A stretch of DNA of 64,000 nucleotides from Cristatella mucedo (GCA_009760855.2 WPIO01000120.1:1054001-1118000), one strand, 5' to 3'. Shown: positions 45,947 to 54,690, counted from the first letter of the stretch. The notes: generated by a model not told the origin, from the letters alone. Made by a program: numbers and translations.

Positions 45947-46452
45947 TTGCTTGTAAAAAGCTTAACTAGCTCCTTAAATCTGTCTCGCTTTGATTATTGC
46001 AATTCCTTATCGGCTGGGCTGCCAAAGAAAGCTATTAGACCACAGCAGCAGACTATAAGGCTAGTCTTCAAGTCCCAGCAGTTTGAGCACGTGTCTTCTT
46101 TGCTAAAAGAGCTTAGATGGATGCCTGTTGAGCAACGGACCCAGAGCAAAGTTTTGTGCTGACCCACAAGGCCCGCCACGGCTTGGCTCCTTCGTACCTA
46201 GCTGAACTGCTGCACCAGTTTCAGCCTGTTTGTGCCCTCAGGTCATGTGTGGGTAATATATTAGCTATTCCGTTCCTCTGCTTAAAGACCGATGGCGACA
46301 GAAGCTTTAGCTCTGCAGGTCCTAGACTGTGGAACTTGCTTCCAGAATTCATATGCGACGACAACTACTCCTACAGCCGACTATGGCTCATCCTTTTCAG
46401 CGGTCCTGAGCTGCTACTTCCATGCTATTCACTACCTCAACTGCTCTCCTGA
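45947..46452 (+). pseudogene. LINE-A ORF2 C-terminal region, frameshifted
   Basis: Two overlapping frames give SRFDYCNSLSAGLPKKAI, LLKELRWMPVEQR, LTHKARHGLAPSYLAELL and GDRSFSSAGPRLWNLLPEF, the conserved post-RT region of CR1/L2 LINEs. The junction at about 46150 is a frameshift. Confidence 0.8.
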
Positions 46453-46628
46453 CTCTGCTATGCTTCCCACTTTCTCTATGTTGTATGAGACGAAGTCTGT
46501 TGGCTACCGAATGCGTACCGAAAGCCACTTAGGCTGTGAGTGGGCTATACAAAATTCTTCTGCGTAACATCTACCTGGTCTTTATGACTTTGTAGAGTTA
46601 CAGACGGAGATATATTACATTACATAGA

Positions 46629-47639
46629 GATCCAATTTATTTTATCCCGACCGGTACCTGAAGCGTCCGGTACAATAGCCTTATCACAACCAGGAGCTGT
46701 ACAACAATAGTAGGGGCATCGGCATTTCTTAACATCCTTCATTATAAGTAAAGCACTTCACAATTTTGCCATGTCGGTGCCGGACTATGTCACACTGGGC
46801 ATAGGTTGCTGTTTTCTAGCTGGTGTTGAAGCTGGGTCTGTAGGTAACACTGACGATCATGGTTATTGCTGTGTGACTTCCAAGAATTACTTCCGATAGT
46901 TGCTTGTATGTCGCACGGAGCTAGCTCTCTTGTTCTTGGTTTGAGATCAATAGGTCAACGGTTCTGCAGGTAGAACGTCTCTGCCCGGTTCTCGAGAGTG
47001 TTGGATCAATCGCCGTGGATTACGACGACAGAGCCTTCCCAAATCAGCTCGTCTTATGGGTTCGTACTGTATTGAATAGCTCGGCCTATAGTAGGTATGC
47101 TCTGTTCTCGTACTCTGTAGTCGCAAAGCCTTTTGACCACTGCTCGGAGCCTAACTGTCGTGCCTTCTGCTATAGACATCTTGAGAATGCTGGATGTAGG
47201 CGGCAAATGCTGAAAGTTCAGGGGGCACACTAGATTGAGTCTGGGTGCCAAACATCATTTACCCGGGACTGTACTGTGATCTTGATTAGGTGTCTCTCGG
47301 ATCTCCAGCACCACCAGGTATTGATTAGAGCTATCTTGGCTAGTCTTACGCATCATTCACAACTATATTGACCTCTGAATTGGCTTTCCCGTTAGACTGG
47401 GATGAGAACGGCGAATAAGTAATTAGCCTATCTTTCAATCTTCAGTTAACAGCATTAAATACTTCTGCTTTGACCTGCTCTCCGTTACCAACTCCACTAG
47501 GATGCTGTAAAGTGCATAGAGGGCTTTCACTCGAATAATGACATGGCCGTCGGGGTATATAGTATACTCAATATGCAATACACATCTAGTAATAAGCGAT
47601 CTTATTTCTGAAAAGGTCTCGATCTGCTCGCCTAGACTG
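46629..47639. other. Unassigned; possibly the 5' part of a LINE-B copy
   Basis: No gene recognised. It directly precedes a LINE-B endonuclease fragment in the plus orientation, so it may include that copy's decayed 5' region. A 72-codon open frame at 47015-47233 is cysteine-rich but unassigned. Confidence 0.3.
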
Positions 47640-47815
47640 AAAGTAGGCTAAAATCGGTACACTGCCCGAAAATTAACGACTCAAAAGGGACTGGTTTCTC
47701 ATTTTTAACGAGCCTAGATCATTAAAAACTGGAGGTGGTGTTGCTATTATAATGCACTCCAAACTCGACTTTCAGCCATTTGCATTACCCCCAAATTTTT
47801 AAAGGCACACTCATT
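47640..47815 (+). mobile_element. LINE family B, endonuclease fragment
   Basis: Contains GGGVAIIMHSKLDF, the GGGVA block of APE endonucleases. The lead-in aligns with the 27800 copy (CGAAAATTAACGAC vs TAAAAAATTAAAGAC). Confidence 0.6.
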
Positions 47816-47964
47816 TAATTAATGTTCCATTTTATCTCTGACCGCCATGCTTGCTTCAATTATTTGTATTTATTGATTAAATTTAATTATATTTGCAATA
47901 CGTATTATATTTAAGTTTTCATGTTTATTTTCGAAACCAAGTTTTTCCTGAATATGTATATATA

Positions 47965-48040
47965 TAATTTATTTATGTAGCGCCCAAAGAGAACTTAATC
48001 TCTATTCAGGCCCTTCACATATGCCTTGGGGCTGGAGCCC
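47965..48040 (-). mobile_element. LINE 3' tip, L2-like
   Basis: TTTATGTAGCGCCCAAAGAGAACTTAATCTCT resembles the reversed family-B tail (GCGCC...GAGAA...TCTCTTT). Very short. Confidence 0.45.
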
Positions 48041-48154
48041 TCGTGCACACTTCCTTTACAAGGTCTACTACTTCGTTTATATGATTTCCTGCTAATCATT
48101 CCTATATGTTTTAAATATTAAAAATTGCTATTAACTGTTTTCCTGTACTATCAA

Positions 48155-48778
48155 CAGACCGAAAACTTTTTTATGATTCAGTTTTAGTTAAGTCTATAAC
48201 ACAATATCCAAGCATATTTCTATTTCAAGAGTTAACACATTCTTAAACTGTCTTTTATCTATATCACCAACAGATGCATTACGAATATACTCAGTATCAG
48301 TATTGTTTTCTTTTAAGATTAGAATTGTATTCATATTGTTTCCAACCTAACGTCTAGGAAAATTAGTAAATCATTGAGCAAGATAAAATATGTTCAATCC
48401 TTTATGTCTACCACTATTAAAACAGTCTACTATCTTAGTTAGATCTTCTGTCATTAAATGATAAGGAAAAATAATATCCTTTCAATTCTTGTATTAGTCA
48501 ACTTCAGGCATTGAATCAACACCATTAACCAAACCATAAGGTTTCTCTTTTGTCATTGACATCAGACCATGGTATAATTTTTGATCTAAACTTGAAGCAT
48601 TAATAGTACAAGTATCATAATTTAAAATACCATAAAATATCCAATTGATTACTAACTGAGATTTACCTGAACCTCTTGGAACACGTACTGATGCTCTAAT
48701 TTCTGTTTGAGGTAATGGTTGAATATGACCAGTATCAACATTCTTCCCAAATTTAAATGCTGTAACTTTTGATGACAT
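48155..48778 (-). pseudogene. A32-like DNA-packaging ATPase (FtsK/HerA type), Polinton-like
   Basis: In viruses and Polintons this ATPase pumps genomic DNA into the capsid. Reading from ATG at 48778: FKFGKNVDTGHIQPLP, the P-loop RVPRGSGKSQL, then INASSLDQKLYHGL and GVDSMPEVD. A TAA follows at 48496-48494 and a TGA soon after, but the same frame carries on with family-typical text (MTEDLTKIVDCF, SGRHKGLNIFYLAQ) and further stops. The last stretch, ending in the conserved IDLTKTES / FRSVDS tail, is in another frame. The Walker B acidic pair is not present where expected (IIFPYHLM). About 208 codons, close to family length. Not functional. Confidence 0.85.
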
Positions 48779-48816
48779 TCTCTTTGCTAAGAAAGTTTTT
48801 TTTTATCTTTAGAGAT

Positions 48817-49080
48817 ATGGAGATTTACTGCCTTATATGCAAGAGACAAATTGATACAATCCGTAAAGAGTATCGTGAAATGGATAGTACTAAAGGATCA
48901 GAAGGAATGGTGAGATGAATTTGTACGATTTGCAATAGCAAGAAATCAAAACTCGTGAAGCCTAGAAGTGCTGCAGTCGGTGCAGGATCCTTACAGCAAG
49001 GAAGAAGGATTGGAAGAGGAGCAAGCAAACGAGAAATAATTACTGAACTAAAAAAGACAATAGATGGATTAAAAAAGTAA
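48817..49080 (+). pseudogene. Small CxxC-CxxC zinc-ribbon protein of the element
   Basis: An 88-codon frame with one in-frame TGA (48916-48918). Cysteines at codons 5, 8, 36 and 39 (YCLIC and ICTIC) form a four-Cys zinc-ribbon pattern, followed by KKSKLV and a basic Gly/Arg-rich tail. Short proteins with this layout occur in adintovirus-type elements and resemble DUF5679-type ribbons; their role is not established to my knowledge. It starts only 38 bp from the divergent ATPase start, so the two could share a promoter region. Confidence 0.6.
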
Positions 49081-49125
49081 AATCAACAGCACTAACATAT
49101 ATAGAAATAAATAATTATATAAAAA

Positions 49126-49451
49126 TTAGATTTACAAAACTTTAGTGCTGTCTTTGCAAGAGATGAGCTACCAAAACCATAAGAAACTCAGTGTCTAATT
49201 TGCAACACTGAAAAATTAGATTTAGCAATCATTGGGTAGCACTTAGAAAAGAAGGTGATGCATGCTTTTACTTTGATTCATTTAGAGCTCTACCAGTGCC
49301 AGAAGTAATTGATTATTTTGGTTTAATGCCAAGTTTTCAGACCTTTCAACTACAAGAATAAAATCAAAAAGATTGTGGAAAAATATGTGTAATCTTTCCA
49401 AAACTAATGGAACTAACTGATTTTGGAACAACAATTCAATTAATAATTTAA
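49126..49451 (+). pseudogene. Adenain-like cysteine protease of the element, frameshifted
   Basis: Capsid-maturation protease family shared by adenoviruses and Polintons. The N-terminal part (NFSAVFARDELPKP) is in one frame, interrupted by a TAA. From about 49224 a second frame gives NHWVAL (catalytic His), YFDSF with P-x-P-E-V, then QLQ and, after another TAA, CGKIC (catalytic Cys). The His, Asp, Gln and Cys motifs are all still recognisable in correct order and spacing. Total about 108 codons. It is broken by one frameshift and at least two stops, so no active enzyme is made. Confidence 0.8.
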
Positions 49452-49480
49452 TGTATAAATTTTATTTTTCCTGTATCTAA

Positions 49481-49984
49481 ATGAAAATCCAAGCTAAGAA
49501 ATTTGCAGTGCTTGAAAATTCTTCTGTTGTTATTCCTATTGAAAATCCAGCTCGAGTTTACACTGAAGAGAAAATTACTAAAGATTCTAAATCTTACTTC
49601 AGTGCATGGATATATCCTACTGAAGAGATGCTTCATGCTCTTTAAGATATTGTAGAAAGAGCAAGTAGCAAACTTGAATTCACTGGTTAGGACTTTTCTC
49701 AAAGATCTACACTTGCAGTAAGAATTGATTTAGGTGGCAAACGAAGTATACTCTTCGATCAACAGAACAAACAACTACAATTCAACAGCATTAAGATTCA
49801 ACTCAAAAACTTGGAACTGACTTTACAATAACGAGTATTCTTGATATAAGCTATGTAACTAAAGGCAATTACAACTCCAAAGAAAGACTTAACATTAGAC
49901 TAAAAGTTTATAGTGTTGGTAAAAGAGTTGAATTCAATCCTGCTGATTATTAGATTAGAAAACATGCATCGTCAATAAATAAAT
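49481..49984 (+). pseudogene. Unassigned element protein (possible minor virion protein)
   Basis: Starts at ATG 49481 (MKIQAKKFAVLENSSVVIP). The frame has TAA and TAG codons within otherwise protein-like text, reaching IDLGGKRSILF and a stretch of alternating hydrophobic residues. A frameshift near 49820 continues into TSILDISYVTKGN and RLKVYSVGKRVEFNPADY, ending at TAA 49984. About 165 codons. I do not recognise the family. Beta-rich texture and position next to the protease suggest a structural protein, but this is only inference. Confidence 0.5.
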
Positions 49985-50102
49985 AAAAAAAATTCAATTA
50001 GTTAATTTGTTTAGATTTTTTCTGGTGACATATATCTAACACTCTATCAACTATAACATGAGCATAGTTTTTCATCTTACTTAAACTTGCTAGATTACTT
50101 AC

Positions 50103-50501
50103 TTAATCTTTCAAAAAATCAGTTGCCATTGAATCCTTCAACATTCCACCAAGTCCAAGTCCTAACTTAGCTTTTGCTGCTCTAACTGCTGCACCGGTCT
50201 TAGCATCCTCACGAACATAAGCGGGTTGTCTAGAATCAAGAGCAATACGTGCTGCTGATACTGCAGTAAATAAATCAGATAAATTACGGATTTCTGTACT
50301 TTTTGGTTCAGATATAGATGATGATTGAGTATAGTCATGATCGCGAACTAAAACACGTTTGTCTAAATCATTGAATCCTTCATATCCTTGTTCGATCCTC
50401 TGATTTAACTTTGTTCCAGGACCTGCATAGGAATATTTGTTTCTGCTGTTAAAGCATCCAGTAGGTACTTCTTCTGGTATAACACCATTTGGCAGCTTCA
50501 A
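50103..50501 (-). CDS. Phospholipase A2 (parvovirus VP1-like) domain protein of the element
   Basis: In parvoviruses this domain breaches endosomal membranes during entry; similar domains occur in Polinton/adintovirus-like elements. The 132-residue open frame carries YAGPGTKL (calcium loop, about residues 25-32) and RDHDYTQ (catalytic His-Asp pair, about 53-59), separated by a G-x-N-x-L-D block, all with family spacing. The first Cys of the usual YCGPG is Ala. Upstream in the same frame the text remains protein-like (SGGKKFHLKLP, GGDVADFINN) past one TAA at about 50525, so the true start was further up. The C-terminal part is Ala/Gly-rich (AAKAKLGLGLGGMLKD). The best preserved gene of the element, but 5'-truncated. 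Confidence 0.75.
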   Translation of the reverse strand: MKLPNGVIPEEVPTGCFNSRNKYSYAGPGTKLNQRIEQGYEGFNDLDKRVLVRDHDYTQSSSISEPKSTEIRNLSDLFTAVSAARIALDSRQPAYVREDAKTGAAVRAAKAKLGLGLGGMLKDSMATDFLKD

Positions 50502-50566
50502 ATGAAATTTTTTTCCACCAGATTAGTTATTTATAAAATCCGCAACATCACCACCTTGTCTTCTGT

Positions 50567-50839
50567 TTACTTAAAGCTTCTGTCACCAACTGTCTTTAAG
50601 CGGTGGAATGGGACGGCTAATTTACTGTCCCCACAGGACCGGAGGGCGCGAACAGGCTGAAACTGATGCAGCAGTTCAGCTAGGTACGAAGGAGCCAAGC
50701 CGTGGCGGGCCTTGTGGGTCAGCTTAAGGACTTTGCTCTGTATCCTTTGCTCAACCGGCAACCATCCTAGCTCTTTCAGCAGAGGTGACACGTGCTCAAA
50801 CCGCTGGGACTTGAAGACCAGCCTTGCAGCCATATTCAT
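50567..50839 (-). pseudogene. LINE-A ORF2 C-terminal region
   Basis: MAARLVFKSQRFEHVSPLL, KELGWLPVEQRIQSKVLKL, KARHGLAPSYLAELLHQF and KTVGDRSFK: the conserved post-RT part, open here but cut off by the element boundary. It is separated from the RT core by frameshifts and stops at 50840-51130. Confidence 0.78.
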
Positions 50840-51822
50840 AGTCCGCTATAGTGGCATAATAGCTTTCTTTGGTAGCCCAGCCAAAAGGGAATTACAATAA
50901 TCAAGCCGAGACAGAACTAAAGAGCTCGTTAAATTTTTCACAAGCCACTGTGGGAGACAACTTCTAATCTTGGATAGGGATCGGATGTGATGGCTAGCTG
51001 TAGAGGCAGTCTTCTGAATGAAGCTTTTGAAATTAAAGCATTTGTCGAAATCGACACCTAAATTTCGAGCACGTGGTAATGGTCGTCAATACCATCACCT
51101 ATGAAGAGCAAACCTTTTAATCCAGCCACACGCTAAGGGTGTCCTATGAGCAGCAGTTTGGTATTATCATCTTTTAATTTCAGGAAGTTTTCCGACATCC
51201 AGGATCGAATATCGGCAAGGCAAGCATTCAGTTTTTTCGTTGCTGCAGCAGATTCAGACGGCTTAAATGACAAATACAACTGAGTATCGTCAGCATAGAA
51301 GTGATATCCTATTCCATGGGCCTTAATCACTTTTCCCAGAGGTTTCGTATAAATAGAGAACAGCAAGGGACCAAGTACAGACCCTTGAGGGACTCCACAG
51401 GTGACCCTTCTTTTGTCTGAGACCTGACCCCCACACGACAAGGATTGAACACGATCAGACAAGTATGATTTAAACCACGCCAGTGCTTCGTCTGCCAGAC
51501 CAATCGTTGTTCTCAATCGTTCAAGCAGAACTTCGTGATCAGTGGTGTCGAAGGCAGCAGACAGATCTAGCAGAGCTAGGGCAGTGACACTCCCGTCGTC
51601 GTTGCCACGTAGAATGTCATTGTTAACACGGAGGAGAGCAGTTTCAGTAGAGTGCTGCCTCTTGAAACCTGATTGAAATGTTTCTGACATTCCATTATTT
51701 TCAATATGTTCAACTAGCTGCTAAGCAGCAATTTTTTCAAGAATCTTTGATAAGAACGGAAGAAGGAAAACTGGGCGATAGTTTGCTAGGACCTCTGTGT
51801 CTAATCCAGGTTTTTTAAGAAT
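50573..51822 (-). mobile_element. LINE family A, truncated at both ends
   Basis: Reverse-strand copy with the RT and post-RT region. It starts within KKPGLDTEVLANYRPV near the LTR-like block at 51823 and stops abruptly at GDRSFK (about 50573), where the Polinton-like fragment begins, so the 3' UTR and tail are missing. Confidence 0.82.
51133..51690 (-). CDS. LINE-A reverse transcriptase core (open, partial)
   Basis: A 185-residue open frame. Motif A is LLDLSAAFDTTDHEVLL, motif B GVPQGSVLGPLLFS, motif C FYADDTQLYLSF, followed by DIRSWMSENFLKL. All catalytic Asp residues are present, unlike the other copies. Upstream in the same frame one TAG (about 51723) interrupts the finger region; downstream the frame closes at the same TAG as the plus-strand copy. 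It is part of a dead element. Confidence 0.83.
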   Translation of the reverse strand: MSETFQSGFKRQHSTETALLRVNNDILRGNDDGSVTALALLDLSAAFDTTDHEVLLERLRTTIGLADEALAWFKSYLSDRVQSLSCGGQVSDKRRVTCGVPQGSVLGPLLFSIYTKPLGKVIKAHGIGYHFYADDTQLYLSFKPSESAAATKKLNACLADIRSWMSENFLKLKDDNTKLLLIGHP

Positions 51823-52220
51823 TGTAGCGCCCGGCTGGCTTTGGCTGAATTTTAGCGCGAACAAGAGCTGTTCGGCGGCGGGCTAGAGCCCCTTTGTCCT
51901 GGAGCAGTGAGCCAGAGAGGAGCGTCAGTGCGGTTAGAGAGGAAGCGCTTAGGAGCAGGCCAGGAAGCTCTGAGACGAGCGGCGGCGATTCGGCCTGTAG
52001 AATTGGTCCGATACTCGCGGAAGCTGCTGATAGATGTTGGCTGGCCTGTCAACCCCCGCTTTCCCTCTTTCCAAGAAAGAATCTTCTGGAACCCATTCGC
52101 CATTCAAGCTGGACGGAGGTACCCTTCCAGTGGCCTGGGGACGGTAGTAATTCCTTTCTGTAATGGGCCAAGGTGTCCGGGCCCAATACCACTAAGCTCT
52201 TGCCCATTGTTCCAGCTAGG

Positions 52221-52228
52221 TATTTAAG
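52221..52228 (+). promoter_or_regulatory. Possible TATA box of the LTR-like block
   Basis: TATTTAAG, followed by a GAGCGACGCTCGCTC inverted motif, about 400 bp into the block and about 700 bp before AATAAA. Confidence 0.35.
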
Positions 52229-52555
52229 AGTCGAGCGACGCTCGCTCTTGGCCTCGTGTCTTTTTGTCTGTGGTCTTCTGTCTTTGGTCCGGCTCCGCCG
52301 TCGGACTCGTTTTCTCTGGAAGCGAGGGAGGAGGGCGGGCTGTTCGCCAGCGATTGACGGAACAGGACGAGACAGCTCTAGGAGGATTCGGTGGAACCCC
52401 ACCGAACACGGTCGTATCGCGCCCGAGCTGGCATTTTGTGTGTTCATTCGTGTTTTGTGTTTCTTTTTTGTGTCGTGTGTGTGCGCGCTAGCACGTGCTC
52501 TCGGCATAGGGATTTGCCGGCGCGAGCTAGGCGTAGTTGGCGTGTGTGGAGCTCC

Positions 52556-52880
52556 AGTTCACCGGGTAGGGTTTAGGCTCCGGGTCGCGCTTCAGTGTGG
52601 AGAAGTATTTCCTCCGCAGGAGTGCTTGAGTTGGCGTGTGTGGAGTATTCCGGTCGCACTGTTGGAAACCGAGTTATAGTTCACCGGGTAGGGTTTAGAC
52701 TCCGGTTCGCACTTCAGTGTGGAGAAGTACTCCCTCCGCTCGAGTGTTTAAGTTGGCGTGTTTGGGGTATTCCCTCGGCACAGGTGGGAACGGATTCCTA
52801 GTTCACCGGTTAGGGTTTAGGGTCCGGGTCGCGCTTAGTGTAGAGGAGTATTCCCTCCGCAAGAGTGTTGAACGTGCGAG
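52556..52880 (+). repeat. Three tandem 122-bp repeats
   Basis: Units begin at 52556, 52678 and 52800 with AGTTCACCGG-TAGGGTTTAG. They share CGC-CTT-AGTGT, GGAG-AGTA and CCTCCGC blocks. The third unit is cut off at about 52880. Confidence 0.88.
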
Positions 52881-52931
52881 GAGTGTGGAGATAAAGCTGA
52901 ACTAGACGCGCAGCGACTTTGTGCGCTTGCG

Positions 52932-52937
52932 AATAAA
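52932..52937 (+). promoter_or_regulatory. Polyadenylation signal in the LTR-like block
   Basis: AATAAA within GCGAATAAAGTTCAG, about 215 bp before the right terminus, consistent with an R/U5 boundary. Confidence 0.4.
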
Positions 52938-53152
52938 GTTCAGTAAAATCCCCAATTTGTGTGTCTTGCTTCCAATTCACGCCGCGGACTCACGACCCCC
53001 TTTAGTAACGGTAAGCAGGTCAGCGCCAGAAACGCTCGTTTCGTGGCGGCCAGCTTATTGCGCGTAGGCGCGCACCGAACGGCATTAGGCGATAGGCTAC
53101 GCCGCTAGGTAAGCGGCAGGTCAAGCTTACCCCGCCGAGCTTCGGCGTTACA

Positions 53153-53569
53153 CTAACACGGTACTGAAACAGCATGTGAGTGGTTTAGACCCTTGATCAG
53201 TGATAAATTACAGGGCAAATTACAAAATTCCAAAGTAAATTACATATAAATTGCAGTTTACGTCAGTTTTCGACGTTCCTCGATCAAATAGGCCATTCAA
53301 GCAAAGGTCATCCAACGTGTCTCTTATCAGTCTTCCGTTCCTTGCAAATTCAAGCGCCTCGTGCCGGTCTAGTCGTAAAGTACAAGCTAGGCTATTGTTT
53401 ATATGCAGACGACATACTGCCAGACCTGTGTTTGTGTTTGTGCACTTTCAGCCACTGCATCTGCTAAAATTCTGGCCTTAATAGCTGTGTTTTTGCAACA
53501 GTTAGGCTTGCTGAGTAAACAATTTCACGGCCAAGCTGATCCCTTCCTTTGGTAAAATCTAGTCTTGAC
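53153..53569. other. Unassigned DNA
   Basis: No gene recognised. A 76-codon plus-strand frame at 53251-53481 has no motif. Confidence 0.35.
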
Positions 53570-54690
53570 ATATTGAGCTCCCTACTAACAGGCCTTCAGG
53601 TCTGTAGCCCTAGAGATTCATGCGTAAAAGCTTTCAGTTTTTGGAAAACTCTACAGCCAGGCTGATTTGTTTTCAATGTCGGATCCACTAAGTTTTAATT
53701 ACGGCTGACCTGGAGTGGCTCACTATCAAGCAGGGTATCGACTTCTTGCTGGGAAGTCCCTCGATTCTCTTGGTCTGTATTTTATGTACTGTGTGTAATA
53801 TTTATTTAGGCATTTAAAAAGAAGCTAAAAACGCCTCTATTTATGACATCCTATATATATACTATACCAGATCGATGTATTTAGTGAGTCGCCGTGATTC
53901 GTCCATTATGTGCTTACGCATGCTGATACCATGCATGCTGCCACTAACCAAACTTGCATGCTGACCCTATGCATACCTGGCTACCAGTCAAGCCACGGAT
54001 CGACTTCAAGGTTTCGTCGCTCACTTCTTTGACTCCAGCCTATCTCTCAGATCTACCCCCACCATGCCATGCATCGTACCACCTGCTTTTTGGAATCCAA
54101 CAGTTTACCAATACCTCGTGCAAACCTCAAATCCTTTGGAGACCGTGCATTTAGCTCGTATGCTCCCAAAGCCTGGAACTCCATCCCTACTTGCATACGA
54201 ACATCGTCTGACTTGACCACATTTAAAAAAAACTCAAAAACACACCTATTTAGAACAGCATGTATTGGGTCCCTGTGATTCGTCTTTGATGTGCTTATGC
54301 TTGCTAGCAATGTGCATACTGCCACTAACCACATTTGCATGCTTACCCTGTGAAAGTCACCCCTGGCCATGTATTCAAGCTGTTTATCAAGCATCATATT
54401 AGTCACCATTCAATTTCGGTTTCCTCTGCAGCACATGTAAAACGTCTAGAAAGTGATTGAGTTCTCTGAAGGAGCTTTATCAAGTGCATTATTATTATTA
54501 ACATTATTGTTAATATTATTATGCATGTCACCCCTAACCATGTTATTATTGTTGTCTTCTGAGCATTCTACCAGTAACCATTCGATCGTGCTTTCATTGC
54601 AGCAATTGTTAAGCACTTATAAAGACAATGAGTTCTCTGAGGGCACTTTATCAAATGTTTTGTTAATATTACAATTATTGTCGTTGTTAG
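53570..54690 (+). mobile_element. Three head-to-tail LINE family B tails
   Basis: Copy 1 (about 53570-53974) runs from the post-RT region (CTACAGCCAGGCTGATT, GCTGACCTGGAGTGGCT) into 3' UTR. Copy 2 (53975-54515) restarts at GGCTACCAGTCAAGCCACGG, is open at 54069-54278 (FGDRAFSSYAPKAWNSIPTCI) and ends with CTTTATCAAGTGCATTATTATT. Copy 3 (about 54521-54690) is 3' UTR only, with a second GAGGGCACTTTATCAAATG end. All are 5'-truncated and same-oriented. Confidence 0.75.

Larger units (their letters stand above)
43310..46628 (+). mobile_element. LINE family A, longest copy (CR1/L2-like, near full ORF2)
   Basis: A non-LTR retrotransposon with APE endonuclease, reverse transcriptase and C-terminal region in order. 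An open frame at 43338-43544 is in the same frame as the endonuclease and separated from it by one TAA, so it may be the start of ORF2. The 3' UTR ends CAGACGGAGATATATTACATTACAT, the ATTAC-type tail. The copy is dead: stops and frameshifts lie at 43542, 44457-44890, about 45550, 45761-45946 and about 46150. The exact 5' end is not defined. Confidence 0.85.
48150..50560. mobile_element. Decayed Polinton/adintovirus-like element fragment
   Basis: About 2.4 kb carrying five virus-type genes in an unusual cluster: packaging ATPase (minus), zinc-ribbon mini-protein (plus), adenain-like protease (plus), an unassigned protein (plus) and a VP1-like phospholipase A2 protein (minus). ATPase and protease together are diagnostic of Polintons/Mavericks and related adintoviruses; a PLA2 domain and short CxxC proteins are known from adintovirus-like elements. 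No DNA polymerase B, integrase, major capsid or terminal inverted repeat was seen. All genes carry in-frame stops or frameshifts except the PLA2 core. The right edge abuts a truncated LINE at about 50570; the left edge lies near 48150. Confidence 0.82.
51823..53152 (+). mobile_element. GC-rich LTR-like block (possible solo LTR)
   Basis: A sharply GC-rich 1.33-kb island in AT-rich surroundings. It begins TGTAGCGCC and ends GGCGTTACA, imperfect inverted termini of TG...CA form as in LTRs. It has a TATTTAAG box at 52221-52228, AATAAA at 52932-52937, and three 122-bp direct repeats between them. No primer-binding site or polyprotein was found on either side, and no target-site duplication is visible (AAGAAT left, CTAACA right). 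Long open frames inside reflect GC-richness. Orientation is from the TATA and AATAAA order. A GC-rich DNA transposon remains possible. Confidence 0.5.

Noticed and set aside
48494-49984. Stops inside the Polinton-like genes considered as codon reassignment
   Set aside because: TAA, TAG and TGA all interrupt and frameshifts also occur, while host genes use normal stops. Decay explains it better.
52049-52679. Long overlapping open frames on both strands in the GC-rich block
   Set aside because: Arg/Ser/Pro-rich text on all frames reflects GC composition and the 122-bp repeats. No protein family is visible.
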